A DNA stretch of 64,000 nt from Actinoplanes sp. DH11 (lineage in GTDB: Bacteria > Actinomycetota > Actinomycetes > Mycobacteriales > Micromonosporaceae). A model generated the notes under the pieces. The model did no database searches. It was given only the letters and a program-made list of their open reading frames with translations, and was not told where the DNA came from. The DNA lies in NCBI RefSeq assembly GCF_020873875.1, contig NZ_JAHWGU010000004.1, positions 62,001-126,000 of the forward strand, written 5' to 3'. The stretch's first letter is position 1. Each line of letters starts with the position of its first letter. Below, one piece after another: positions 1 to 7,855 of the stretch. A program made the position numbers and the translations under genes.

Positions 1-455
1 TGCTGCTCGGACCGACGTTCGCGAACCCGGTGCATCGGCAGCTCACCGAGGCCCGCACCGGCGGCAGCCCGGTCTGGGAACCCGCCTACCCGGACCTGCC
101 GATCGCGTTCGCCGAGAACGCGGCCGGGTTGCGCGCCCCGACCCGTGACCGGCCCCGCGTCGTCTACCTGCAGAACGCGACCGATCCGGTCGTCTGGTGG
201 AGCTGGGACCTGTTCTGGAAGAAACCGCAGTGGCTGGACGGCCCGCGTGGCCCGGACGTCACGCCGGACATGCACTGGTACCCGGGCATCACGTTCTGGC
301 AGACCTCGTGCGACCTGCTCTTCGCCAACAAGGTGCCGACCGGGCACGGCCACGTCTACAAGTCGGAGACCGTCGACGGCTGGGCCGCGATAGCGCCACC
401 ACCGGGCTGGACCGTGGACGACACCCTGCGCCTGCGCGCCCTGCTCGACGGGTGA
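1..455 (+). CDS. Abhydrolase_9-type alpha/beta-hydrolase, C-terminal end (partial)
   Basis: The open frame runs in from the left edge (first full codon at base 3) and stops at 453-455, so only about 150 C-terminal residues are seen. The stretch RVVYLQNATDPVVWWSWDL followed by a Trp-rich TFWQTSCDL and a GHGHVY motif is typical of the C-terminal alpha/beta-hydrolase domain of actinobacterial membrane proteins (Abhydrolase_9, DUF2319 type). There the DP aspartate and a late histidine would be part of the catalytic triad. The usual N-terminal membrane segments lie outside the window. Substrate unknown; possibly a membrane-lipid esterase. Family recognition is by motif only. Confidence 0.75.
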   Translation, partial: LLGPTFANPVHRQLTEARTGGSPVWEPAYPDLPIAFAENAAGLRAPTRDRPRVVYLQNATDPVVWWSWDLFWKKPQWLDGPRGPDVTPDMHWYPGITFWQTSCDLLFANKVPTGHGHVYKSETVDGWAAIAPPPGWTVDDTLRLRALLDG

Positions 456-460
456 CGCCC

Positions 461-581
461 GGCCTTTACCGCTTGAGCCAGGGCTGGCCTTATCGCTTGA
501 GCCAGGGCGGGCCTTATCGCTTGAGCCAGGGCTGGCCTTACCGCTTGAGCCAGGGCTGGCCTTACCGCTTGAGCCAGGGCT
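461..581. repeat. 24-bp tandem repeat, 5 copies, at convergent gene ends
   Basis: Five nearly identical 24-bp units (core CGCTTGAGCCAGGGCTGGCC), the first with one inserted T, lie immediately after the stop of the hydrolase gene. They run into the 3' end of the minus-strand gene that stops at 562-564. Read on the minus strand each unit carries the codons for PWLKR plus the TAA stop, so the array looks like repeated duplication of that gene's 3' end and stop codon. Confidence 0.9.
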
Positions 582-1128
582 GCAGGAGCCGGGTCACCTG
601 CGGCAGCACCAGGTAAGTCATGATCGGCGTCAGCACCAGGGTGCTGACCAGCGTCTTGAGCACCGTGTTCAGGGCGCCGAGGTGCGGCATCAGCAGGACC
701 GCGGACAGCAGGCTGACCGGGAAGAAGCCCAGCCAGATGGTGACCGCCTGCTTCCACCGCGGCGGGGCGGCAGGCGCCGGCGCCGGCTGGTCGACCTCAC
801 GCTCCCGCGGCGGGTCGAACCACCCCTCGATGCCGGTCCGCCGCTCCACCCGGGTGTGCTCGACGAAGCCCTCCGCCGACGACAGCCACCATTTGCGCTG
901 CGCCGACTCCTCCCAGTCCCGCAACGACCCGGCGTCGGCGAACCGGTAGAGCATGTGCCACTCCGACGAGCTCTGGCCGGACCGCACCCAGCCGGTGCCG
1001 AGGAAGCCGGGGAACGTCTCGGCCAGCGACGCGCCGGCGCGCACCCAGGCGGCCATCTCGGCGGCCCGCTCCGGGTCGGCGCGGCGGGTGATCGCCACGG
1101 TCACGGCGAGTTGCGTCGTCGAAGTCAT
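562..1128 (-). CDS. Antibiotic biosynthesis monooxygenase (ABM)-domain membrane protein
   Basis: 188 residues from the ATG at 1126-1128 (MTSTTQLAV); an in-frame ATG at 1194 would add 22 residues unlike the family and a second at 1137 is possible. Residues about 5-95 fit an ABM ferredoxin-like fold: AVTVAITRRADPERAAEM, an SLAETFPGFLGTGWV segment, then WHMLYRFADAGSL. The C-terminal third has a Pro/Ala linker and two hydrophobic segments (WLGFFPVSLLSAVLLMP and LVSTLVLTPIMTYLVLP). This ABM-plus-two-membrane-segment form is common in actinobacteria and proteobacteria and has no established function; a small-molecule oxygenase or stress role is only inferred. Its last codons are part of the 24-bp tandem repeat. 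Confidence 0.75.
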   Translation of the reverse strand: MTSTTQLAVTVAITRRADPERAAEMAAWVRAGASLAETFPGFLGTGWVRSGQSSSEWHMLYRFADAGSLRDWEESAQRKWWLSSAEGFVEHTRVERRTGIEGWFDPPREREVDQPAPAPAAPPRWKQAVTIWLGFFPVSLLSAVLLMPHLGALNTVLKTLVSTLVLTPIMTYLVLPQVTRLLQPWLKR

Positions 1129-1223
1129 GTCCCACATTCTGGTAACCGCTTGTTTCAGGCGGGCGTCATCCCACGGATCAGTGCGATGCCACACACCCCC
1201 GCCGGGCGGTAGGTTGACGGACC

Positions 1224-2387
1224 ATGACGACGCAACGAAACCTGTCTATCTCAGCACTCGTTCTCGTGATGGCCGCCGGCACCGGCTGGACCCCGGGCCA
1301 CGGCGTCTCCTGGCAGCTCACCGACACCGGCTCCACCGCACGGTTCCGCGGCCTCGCCCCGGTCGACGCCTCGGTCGCATGGGCCGCCGGCTCCGCCGGC
1401 ACCGTCCTGCGCACCGTAGACGCCGGCCGCACCTGGACCTCGCTCGGCCCGCCCGCCGCCGCCGGCCTCGAATTCCGCGACATCGAGGCCCACGACGCGC
1501 GCTCCGCGGTGGCCCTGACCGTCGGCACCGGCACCGACTCCCGCATCTACACCACCACCGACGCCGGCCGGACCTGGACCGAGACGTTCCGCAACGAGGA
1601 CCCGGTCGCCTTCTACGACTGCCTCGCGTTCAGCGACCACCGACGGTCCGCCGGGTCGCCCTTTACCGAGTCGGCCTCCACCGAGTCGCCCTCCACCGGG
1701 CCGTCCTCCACCGGGCCGTCCTCCGCTGGGTCGTCTTCCGCTGGGTCGTCTTCCGCCGGGCGCCGGCACGGGCTTGCGCTCTCGGACCCGGTGGACGGCA
1801 AGTTCCGGATCCTCGCCACCCGCGACGGCGGCCGCACCTGGGACGTCGTGCCCAGCACCGGCATGCCGGACGCGCTGCCCGGCGAGTTCGCCTTCGCCGC
1901 GAGCGGCACCTGCCTCGTGTCCGCCGGACGCGACTACTGGTTCGCCACCGGCGGCGGCGCCACCGCCCGCGTCTTCCACTCCCGCGACGGCGGCCGCACC
2001 TGGTCCGTGACCGACTCCCCGGTGCCCAGCGGCCCGAGCGCCGGCATCTACGGCCTCGCCTTCCGCGACAGCCGGCACGGCCTGGCCGTGGGCGGCGACT
2101 ACGTGACCCCGGCGGCCGCCCCCGACGGCGCCGCCGTGACCCGCGACGGCGGCCGGCACTGGGACGTCTCGCGGCGCGTACCGGGCGCGTACCGCTCCGG
2201 GGTGACCTGGAAGGGCCACTCCCGCACCGCCATCGCCGTCGGCCCCACCGGCAGCGACATCTCCTACGACGGCGGCCGGACCTGGCGCAACTTCGACACC
2301 GGCAGCTTCGACGCGGTGGCCTGCACGTCCACCGGCGCCTGCTGGGCCTCCGGCCAGTCCGGCCGGATCGCCCGCCTGCGCCACTGA
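1224..2387 (+). CDS. Secreted BNR/Ycf48-like beta-propeller protein
   Basis: 387 residues. An N-terminal hydrophobic segment (SISALVLVMAAGTGW) suggests export. The rest is a string of beta-propeller blades marked by D-x-G-R-T-W Asp-box motifs (VDAGRTWTSL, TDAGRTWTET, RDGGRTWDVV, RDGGRTWSVT, RDGGRHWDVS, YDGGRTWRNF), as in sialidase/BNR-repeat and photosystem-assembly (Ycf48-like) proteins. Actinobacterial members are called oxidoreductase or WD40/YVTN-like without a demonstrated reaction; a binding or scaffold role outside the cell is an inference. A Ser/Thr/Gly-rich stretch at residues about 145-179 comes from an in-frame 15-bp tandem repeat and probably forms a disordered loop between blades. 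Stands alone downstream of a divergent gene. Confidence 0.85.
   Translation: MTTQRNLSISALVLVMAAGTGWTPGHGVSWQLTDTGSTARFRGLAPVDASVAWAAGSAGTVLRTVDAGRTWTSLGPPAAAGLEFRDIEAHDARSAVALTVGTGTDSRIYTTTDAGRTWTETFRNEDPVAFYDCLAFSDHRRSAGSPFTESASTESPSTGPSSTGPSSAGSSSAGSSSAGRRHGLALSDPVDGKFRILATRDGGRTWDVVPSTGMPDALPGEFAFAASGTCLVSAGRDYWFATGGGATARVFHSRDGGRTWSVTDSPVPSGPSAGIYGLAFRDSRHGLAVGGDYVTPAAAPDGAAVTRDGGRHWDVSRRVPGAYRSGVTWKGHSRTAIAVGPTGSDISYDGGRTWRNFDTGSFDAVACTSTGACWASGQSGRIARLRH
1656..1760 (+). repeat. 15-bp in-frame tandem repeat inside the beta-propeller gene
   Basis: About seven 15-bp units of the form TCCTCCACCGGGCCG, drifting to TCTTCCGCTGGGTCG, encode repeated five-residue S-S-T/A-G-P/S blocks. The unit length keeps the reading frame. 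Successive units differ by one to three bases, which suggests stepwise slippage or unequal exchange. Confidence 0.85.
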
Positions 2388-3010
2388 GCTTCCGACCGAC
2401 CCACCCCGATCACCGCCCCAGCCGATGCCGCCCCGTCAATCCCGTAGTTCCCTCCCGCCCTCATGTCCCCCTCCGGCCCCCCTTGTCCCGCCGGCCACTG
2501 CGTCCCCGCCGGCCCCGTGTCCCCGTTGGCGCCGATGGCGCCGGAGGCCATGTCCCCGTTGAGATGTTGATCTGCTAGCGCTACGAAATCGCGGTTTCAA
2601 CCCCTTGATCACAGCGATTTCGTAGCGCTAGCAGATCAACAACGCCGCACGGACGCAACGCGGCTGCTTTCACTGAGGGGAAGGGAGCCGAAGGCCAAAC
2701 CCCACCCACTCACCTGCCTCGCCCGCCGCCGCATCGATGTCCCGCACGCCGTCCCCGGCGCCCGCCACCGGCACAAAACGGCAGAAAACACCGGGCCGCC
2801 CGCCACCAGACACCGGGCGGCGCGCTCAGCAGGCACGGGACGGACCGCTCAGCAGGCACGGGACGGACCGCTCAGCAGGCGCAGGGCTGACCCGCGTGGC
2901 GGACCGCTCAGCAGACGCGAGACTGACCGCTCAGCAGGCGCGGAGTGATCCGCGTCGCGGACCGCTCAGCCGACGCGGGACGGACCGCTCAGGAGACGCC
3001 GGGCGGGCGC
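2388..3010. other. Gene-free interval between convergent genes, with palindrome and tandem repeats
   Basis: No open frame here has a ribosome binding site or recognisable product. It contains the 75-bp palindromic element (2566-2640) and, from about 2822, a degenerate 23-bp tandem array. The first 180 bases after the beta-propeller gene are Pro/Arg-coding-like low-complexity GC sequence with several CCCGTTGGC/CCCCGTTG variants. The strongest candidate for transcription termination from both sides is the palindrome. Confidence 0.7.
2566..2640. repeat. 75-bp dispersed palindromic element, copy 1
   Basis: Perfect 27-bp inverted arms (2566-2592 and 2614-2640; the left arm starts GTTGATCTGCTAGCGC and ends GAAATCGC) flank a 21-nt loop (2593-2613). 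The same element, with its loop reverse-complemented apart from two bases, recurs at 62177-62251. It sits between the convergent beta-propeller and response-regulator genes, so it could act as a bidirectional terminator, but the sequence conservation between copies also suggests a dispersed repeat family. It lacks a T-tract. Confidence 0.9.
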
Positions 3011-3017
3011 TCAGGAG
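2822..3017. repeat. 23-bp degenerate tandem repeat reaching into the response-regulator 3' end
   Basis: Seven to eight units of about 23 bp (ACCGCTCAGCAGGCACGGGA plus three bases), some interrupted by a short GCGTGGCGG-like insert, run up to and include the stop codon of the minus-strand regulator (stop at 3011-3013 within CTCAGGAG). As with the array at 461-581, the repeated unit appears to contain the gene's 3' end. Confidence 0.85.
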
Positions 3018-3649
3018 TTCAGGTAGGCCAGGACTGCCAGCACGCGACGGTGATCGTCGTCGGAGACGGGCAGATCCAGCTTGGTGAAGATGCTGCTGAT
3101 GTGTTTGCTGACGGCCTTCTCGCCGATGAACAGCTTGGCCGCGATGGCGCCGTTGGAACGGCCCTCGGCCATCTGACCCAGGACCTCGCGTTCGCGGCCG
3201 GTCAGGGCGGCGAGTGGGGGCTCGTTGCGGGCCAGCAGCTGGGAGACCACCTCCGGGTCCATCGCGGTGCCACCGGCGGCGACCCGGCGGACGGCGTCGA
3301 CGAACTGGGCGACGTGTGAGACACGGTCCTTGAGCAGGTAGCCGACGCCACCTTTGCGGTCGCTGAGCAGTTCGCGGGCGTAGAGCGGCTCGACGTGCTG
3401 GGAGAGGACCAGGACCGGCATGCCGGGCACCGCGTCCCGGGCGGCGATCGCGGCCTGCAGACCCTCGTCGGTGAAGGTGGGCGGGAGCCGGACGTCGATG
3501 ACCGCCACGTCGGGGCGGTGCTCGAGGAGTGCCGGCAGCAGCGACGGTCCGTTGTCGACCGCCGCCACCACCTTGAAGTCGTACGCCTCCAGCAGCCTTG
3601 TCAAGCCGTCCCGGAGGAGGGCGAGATCCTCGGCGATGACAACGCGCAC
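3011..3649 (-). CDS. NarL/LuxR-family response regulator
   Basis: 212 residues. A receiver domain occupies residues 1-120, with acidic pocket E7/D8, phosphoacceptor D52 in AVIDVRLP, T/S switch position in LVLSQH and a K in YLLKDRV. A C-terminal LuxR-type helix-turn-helix (LTGREREVLGQMAEGRSNGAIAA, read in two parts; KAVSKHISSIFTKL) would bind DNA. The start overlaps the last 49 bases of the sensor kinase gene upstream, so the two are surely one operon and translationally coupled. Phosphorylation by that kinase is the obvious inference. Target genes unknown; the neighbouring desaturase is a candidate because DesK/DesR-type systems control desaturases. Confidence 0.93.
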   Translation of the reverse strand: MRVVIAEDLALLRDGLTRLLEAYDFKVVAAVDNGPSLLPALLEHRPDVAVIDVRLPPTFTDEGLQAAIAARDAVPGMPVLVLSQHVEPLYARELLSDRKGGVGYLLKDRVSHVAQFVDAVRRVAAGGTAMDPEVVSQLLARNEPPLAALTGREREVLGQMAEGRSNGAIAAKLFIGEKAVSKHISSIFTKLDLPVSDDDHRRVLAVLAYLNS

Positions 3650-4881
3650 GGCAGCTCCATGGTCACGACGGTCGGTCCGCCCGGCGGGCTGGACAGGCTC
3701 ATCGTGCCATCGAAGGCGGCAAGACGACGTTCGATGCCGCGCAGGCCGGTGCCGCCGGCCGGGTCGGCCCCGCCCAGCCCGTCGTCGGCGACCCGCATCG
3801 TGAGCAAGCCGTCGCTGTGCCAGAGCTGCACCTCGACGTGGTGGGCGAAGCTGTGCCGGGTCACGTTCGCCAGCACCTCGGCCACCGCGAAATAGGCGGC
3901 CGACTCCACCGGCGTGTCGAGGCGCCCGGGCACCGACGCGCCGACGGCGGTGGGGATCGGCAGGGCCATCGCCAGGGCGCGGACCGCGCCTTCGAGCCCG
4001 CGTTCGGCGAGGACCGGCGGGTGGATGCCGCGGACCAGGTGACGCAGTTCGACGAGTGCGTCCGAGCTGGTCTCGCGCGCCTCGGCGAGCAGTTTGCGGG
4101 CTTTCGCCGGGTTGGTATCGACCATCTCCTCGGCCAAGCCGATCGTCATGCCGAGGGCGACCAGCCGGGCCTGTGCGCCGTCGTGCAGGTCCCGTTCGAT
4201 GCGGCGCAGCTCGGCGGCCTGCGCGTCGACGGTGTCGGCGCGGGTGACGGTGAGCTGACTGACCCGCAGGCGCAGCTCGGCGTTGCGGGTCGGTGCCAGG
4301 AAGAGCTTGGCGAGGTACGCGTCGGCGCGCCGCAGGTACGGCGCCATCGCCAGCCCGATCGCCAGGATCACCGTGCCCTGCGGCAACGACAGGAACCCTT
4401 CGCCGACCGTCTCGATCGGCCAGACCGCGCCGTACCCGTAATCGCCGGTGCCGAGCCAGATCCAGAGCGGCAGCAGCAGGATGCCCTCGATGCCGTAGAG
4501 CGGCACCGCCAGCGACAGCACCCCCAGCACCAGCCCGGCCACCGCACCCGGCAGCAGCCAGGCGAAGTCGCGCCAGGTGGCCGGGTCGGTGATGATCCAG
4601 CGATAGCGGACGAGCGGCCCCCGCGACTCGGGAGCCGGTCGGTACGGTCGCGCGATCGGCATCCCGAACGTCGCGGCGAGCCGGCGGGCCAGCCGGGCCC
4701 GGAACCGGACCAGCGCGGTCACCAGCGGCAGCAGCACCAGGCCGATCCCGAGCACGGGGGTGAGCACCAAAGACACCACGAACAGGACGAAGAGCGGGAT
4801 GTTGGTGATGGCGAGAGCGACGCCGAGTACGCCGCCGGCCACGGCCCGGATGCCGTCCCTGATCCAGTCACGCGAGTCCAT
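3601..4881 (-). CDS. HisKA_3-type sensor histidine kinase with membrane sensor
   Basis: 426 residues from the ATG at 4879-4881; the much longer upstream frame is antisense to the desaturase and is not part of the gene. Residues 1-190 contain about four to five membrane segments of a PspC/DUF4153-like sensor arrangement. A HisKA_3 dimerisation helix carries the phosphoacceptor H233 in RIERDLHDGAQARL, and the HATPase domain has N (EVLANVTRHS) and G boxes (VADDGLGG, GTGLRGIERRL). It overlaps the response regulator by 49 bp. The gene diverges from the fatty acid desaturase across 108 bp, which makes a membrane-fluidity system resembling DesK-DesR a reasonable hypothesis, though no ligand can be read from the sequence. 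Confidence 0.92.
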   Translation of the reverse strand: MDSRDWIRDGIRAVAGGVLGVALAITNIPLFVLFVVSLVLTPVLGIGLVLLPLVTALVRFRARLARRLAATFGMPIARPYRPAPESRGPLVRYRWIITDPATWRDFAWLLPGAVAGLVLGVLSLAVPLYGIEGILLLPLWIWLGTGDYGYGAVWPIETVGEGFLSLPQGTVILAIGLAMAPYLRRADAYLAKLFLAPTRNAELRLRVSQLTVTRADTVDAQAAELRRIERDLHDGAQARLVALGMTIGLAEEMVDTNPAKARKLLAEARETSSDALVELRHLVRGIHPPVLAERGLEGAVRALAMALPIPTAVGASVPGRLDTPVESAAYFAVAEVLANVTRHSFAHHVEVQLWHSDGLLTMRVADDGLGGADPAGGTGLRGIERRLAAFDGTMSLSSPPGGPTVVTMELPCALSSPRISPSSGTA

Positions 4882-4989
4882 GACCCCATCCTGGCCGCCG
4901 GGTGCGAACGTGTCGGTAGTGCCAGCCCTACCACCGGCGGGGGTCTGGCACTCCTGTCCTACGCGCGCGAGGCCGGGACTCTGGTGGGC

Positions 4990-5997
4990 ATGACGACGAC
5001 AGCCGAGACACGAGCCACCGGCAGCGACTTCGCGGAACTGGCCCGACGGATCAACGCGGCGGGGCTGCTGCGGCGCCGGCCGGGCTACTACGCCGTACGC
5101 CTCACCTGCGTCTCCCTGGCCCTGATCGGCGGCTGGGCCGCCTTCTTCCTGATCGGCTCGTCCTGGTGGACGCTCGCGGTGGCCGTCGTGCTGGCGGTGG
5201 CGTTCGCGCAGACCGCGCTGGTGGCGCACGACCTGGCGCACCGGCAGGTGTTCCGCACGAACCGGCCGAGCGCCCGGGCCGGCCTGATCGCCGGGAACCT
5301 GGCGATCGGCATGTCGTACGGCTACTGGATGGACAAGCACACGAAGCACCACGCCAACCCGAACCACGACGACCTGGACCCGGACGTGGGCCCCGGTGTG
5401 CTGGTGTGGAACCGGGAATCCGCCGCGGGCTTCGTCGCGAAATATCAGGCGTACCTGTTCTTCCCGCTGCTCACCCTGCTCGGCCTGTCGCTGAAGCGGG
5501 ACAGCGTGCGTGCCCTGTTCAACGGCACCGTGAAGCGGCCGGCCCTGGAGGGCACCCTGCTGGCCGTGCACTTCGCCGCCTACGTGGCGGCGCTCCTGCT
5601 CGTGCTTTCCCCGCTTCAGGCGCTGGCCTTCTTCGTCGTGCACCAGGCGCTGTTCGGCGTCTACCTCGGCCTGACCTTCGCCCCCAACCACAAGGGCATG
5701 CCGCACCCGGACGGCACCGAGGACTTCTTCCGCAAGCAGGTGCTGACCTCACGCAACGTCCGCGGCGGCCGGTTGGTGGACGCGGCGCTGGGCGGCCTCA
5801 ACTACCAGATCGAGCACCACCTCTTCCCGGCCATGCCGACGCCGAACCTGCGCCGGGCCCAGCCGGTGGTGCAGCGTTACTGCGCGGAGATCGGCGTGGC
5901 GTACGAGATCACCAGCCTCACCGACTCGTACGCCCAGGCGCTGCGCCACCTTCACGACGTCGGCGCCGACCTGCGCCGCAAACCCGCCGCCGCCTAG
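4990..5997 (+). CDS. Membrane fatty acid desaturase (acyl-CoA/acyl-lipid type)
   Basis: 335 residues from the ATG at 4990-4992. The three histidine boxes of the di-iron membrane desaturases are intact: HDLAH (H-x3-H), HTKHH (H-x2-HH) followed by NPNHDD, and QIEHH (H-x2-HH) near the C terminus. Hydrophobic pairs lie before the first box and between the second and third. It should introduce a double bond in fatty acyl chains at the membrane using O2 and a ferredoxin-type donor; regiospecificity cannot be read off. Transcribed divergently from the sensor kinase/regulator pair, whose likely promoter shares the 108-bp gap. Confidence 0.92.
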   Translation: MTTTAETRATGSDFAELARRINAAGLLRRRPGYYAVRLTCVSLALIGGWAAFFLIGSSWWTLAVAVVLAVAFAQTALVAHDLAHRQVFRTNRPSARAGLIAGNLAIGMSYGYWMDKHTKHHANPNHDDLDPDVGPGVLVWNRESAAGFVAKYQAYLFFPLLTLLGLSLKRDSVRALFNGTVKRPALEGTLLAVHFAAYVAALLLVLSPLQALAFFVVHQALFGVYLGLTFAPNHKGMPHPDGTEDFFRKQVLTSRNVRGGRLVDAALGGLNYQIEHHLFPAMPTPNLRRAQPVVQRYCAEIGVAYEITSLTDSYAQALRHLHDVGADLRRKPAAA

Positions 5998-6338
5998 CGC
6001 CCGTTCGGGCCGGTTGTCATCTGGTGTGTCCGAATTCGCCCAGGAGTCCTGTTGATCAAGAGGTTCCCGGGGCCTCGCGGGATTCCTGGGCGTAAAGTCT
6101 ACGGTTCCGGGTAGCCCCCGGTCGCACCACCACATGACATCGGTCCATCCCCGGCAGGCGGGTGGGCGCGGACGCCCCGGCACGCCGGGCCGGCCGCGAG
6201 TAAGGTCGACGACATCGACGAACCGGCCGGAGTGGACACGGTGACCGATTACCGGGCGACGCAGTCAGCGTCACTGCAGGTAGTGGCCCATGTTTCACCG
6301 GCGGGGCATTTGGCGTTCGCATAGGATTAAGGTCTAGA
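5998..6338. other. Intergenic, 341 bp; promoter region of the phosphatidyltransferase
   Basis: No supported gene; the one minus-strand frame of 88 codons is Arg/Pro-rich and has no ribosome binding site. Just upstream of the phosphatidyltransferase there is a possible sigma-70-like pair, TTGGCG near 6310 and TAGGAT near 6322, but the spacing is short, so this is weak. Around 6052 the sequence TGTTGATCAAG resembles a few bases of the 75-bp element without being a copy. Confidence 0.5.
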
Positions 6339-7259
6339 GTGCCGCGCGTGAAGGTGACCTTGCAGGAGATCCGGGAGCGGACCTACAAGCCGGTCGACGC
6401 GTGGTGGACCGTGCTTCTGGTCGACCCGCTGGCGTCCCGGCTGGTGCGTCTGGTCGCGCCTTACCGGTGGATCACACCCAACGTTCTGACCCTGCTCGCG
6501 ACCGTGATCGGCGTGGGCGCGATGGTCTTCTTCGCCATCGGCGACCGCTGGGCGCTGGCTGCCGGCGCCGTGCTCTTCCACCTGAGCTTCGTGGTCGACT
6601 GCATGGACGGCAAGATCGCCCGCCTGAACGGGACAGGCACGATCTTCGGCCAGTGGCTCGACTTCGTGCTCGACCGGGTGCGCGTCTTCTTCTGCGCGAT
6701 AGCGCTCTTCGGCGGTCAGTACGTGCAGACCGACAACATCGCCTACCTCTGGGTGATGGCGGTCGCGGTCTTCCTCGACCTGTTCCGTTACCTCAACGGC
6801 CAGCAGATGGCGAAGGTCCGTCGCGTCATGCGCGAGGAGATCGAGGCCCTGCAGCCGCCGGTGACCGACCCGGCACCGGCCGCCCTGGCCGCGGAGCCGG
6901 TCGAGCAGGCCGCCGCCGGGGGCACCTCGTCGCTGCGCCGCCGGGTCGGCAGCACCCTGCGCCGCAACCGGATCCGCACCCACCTGTTCAGCGGCATCGA
7001 GTACGAGATGTTCGTCTTCATCGTGGGCCCGCTGCTCGGCCTGGTCATCCCGGTCACCGTCGTCGCCGGCGTGGGCCTGCTGACCTTCGAGCTGTTCCTG
7101 ATCCTCCGGCTGCTGCGTGCCTGCCAGCAGCACCCGGCGAAACTGGCCGCCGCCGAGCGCGAGTTCGCGGCCTGGCAGTCGGAGCAGGCCACGCCGTCCA
7201 CGCCGGCCGGCGTCCCCGCGCCGGGCATGCCCGCGGCCGGTGTGCCCAGCACCGTCTGA
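6339..7259 (+). CDS. CDP-alcohol phosphatidyltransferase family membrane enzyme
   Basis: 306 residues from a GTG at 6339-6341. The family signature D-x2-D-G-x2-A-R-x8-G-x3-D-x3-D is complete: D87, D90, G91, A94, R95, G104, D108, D112. Membrane segments lie on both sides of it and near the C terminus (residues about 210-245). It should transfer a phosphoalcohol from a CDP-linked donor at the membrane, for example in phospholipid or phosphoinositol synthesis; the acceptor is not evident. The Ala/Pro-rich region around residues 165-195 and the C-terminal 30 residues look disordered. Followed by a strong terminator, so it is probably monocistronic. Confidence 0.9.
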   Translation: MPRVKVTLQEIRERTYKPVDAWWTVLLVDPLASRLVRLVAPYRWITPNVLTLLATVIGVGAMVFFAIGDRWALAAGAVLFHLSFVVDCMDGKIARLNGTGTIFGQWLDFVLDRVRVFFCAIALFGGQYVQTDNIAYLWVMAVAVFLDLFRYLNGQQMAKVRRVMREEIEALQPPVTDPAPAALAAEPVEQAAAGGTSSLRRRVGSTLRRNRIRTHLFSGIEYEMFVFIVGPLLGLVIPVTVVAGVGLLTFELFLILRLLRACQQHPAKLAAAEREFAAWQSEQATPSTPAGVPAPGMPAAGVPSTV

Positions 7260-7273
7260 CCGTTCGTCACCTC

Positions 7274-7312
7274 CAGCAGCACCCCCGGCGTCCGCGCCCG
7301 GGGGTGCTGCTG
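7274..7312 (+). terminator. Intrinsic terminator after the phosphatidyltransferase
   Basis: Perfect 15-bp stem (CAGCAGCACCCCCGG at 7274-7288 pairing with 7298-7312) with a 9-nt loop, starting 14 bases after the stop and followed by TTTCTG. Confidence 0.9.
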
Positions 7313-7455
7313 TTTCTGCCCCGCCGGCGATCCGCGCGGGGCTCTCCCCACCGGCGATCCGCGCCGGGTACTCCTGTTCTGCACCCTGCCGGTGATCCGA
7401 CAGCCGCCTCGCGCGCCGAATCTGAGGATGCCGGACCGGACGAAGGGGAGACGCC

Positions 7456-7848
7456 ATGCGACGGGAGAACGTGCCGCTCACGGTGCGACTGCGCCTGGTG
7501 AGCGCGAACTCGGGGCGACCGATGCCCGGGTACGCGGTCAGCCTGTGGCACTGCGACCGGGAGTCCCGTGGCCGGCAGACCGCCGACCCGTCCGGCTGGG
7601 TCGCCTTCCCGACCGCCTTCCCGGGCGCCGACCCGGGGCACTGGCCGCACGTGCACTTCGAGGTGTATCCCGGCGACGCCGAGGACCCGGTGCACGCCGC
7701 ACAGCTCGCCATCCCCGGTGACGGCCGGCGGACCGGGCTCAGCCTCTCCACCGACGCGTGCTTCACCGGCGGATGGCCACTGGAGATCCCTTCGGTGACC
7801 GGGGACCCGGACCGCGGGCTCGTCGCCACCCGCACGGTCGGTCTCTGA
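7456..7848 (+). CDS. Intradiol-dioxygenase-like core protein without tyrosine iron ligands
   Basis: 130 residues, ATG preceded by GGGGAGACGCC. Residues 20-70 follow the core of intradiol ring-cleavage dioxygenases: GRPMPGYAVSLWHCD, then AFPGADPGHW and PHVHFEV. The two histidines H65/H67 match the iron-binding H-x-H, but the family's two iron-ligand tyrosines (in the segment after WHCD and in the YPGWY segment) are absent: the second position reads FPGADPG. At 130 residues it is also about half the usual length. It may therefore be a non-catalytic or differently metallated beta-sandwich protein. It has no obvious catabolic neighbours; the next gene is convergent after 7 bp. Confidence 0.75.
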   Translation: MRRENVPLTVRLRLVSANSGRPMPGYAVSLWHCDRESRGRQTADPSGWVAFPTAFPGADPGHWPHVHFEVYPGDAEDPVHAAQLAIPGDGRRTGLSLSTDACFTGGWPLEIPSVTGDPDRGLVATRTVGL

Positions 7849-7855
7849 CTCGTCC

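Noticed and set aside
953..2578. 541-codon plus-strand frame over the beta-propeller gene
   Set aside because: Arg/Pro-rich shadow in another frame of the real gene; its length reflects high GC content.
4882..5706. A long minus-strand frame that would extend the sensor kinase N-terminally by 275 residues
   Set aside because: It lies antisense to the desaturase, is Arg/Gly/Gln-rich with no domain, and the conserved kinase begins at the ATG at 4881.
6056..6322. 88-codon minus-strand frame before the phosphatidyltransferase
   Set aside because: Arg/Pro-rich, no ribosome binding site and it crosses the likely promoter region.
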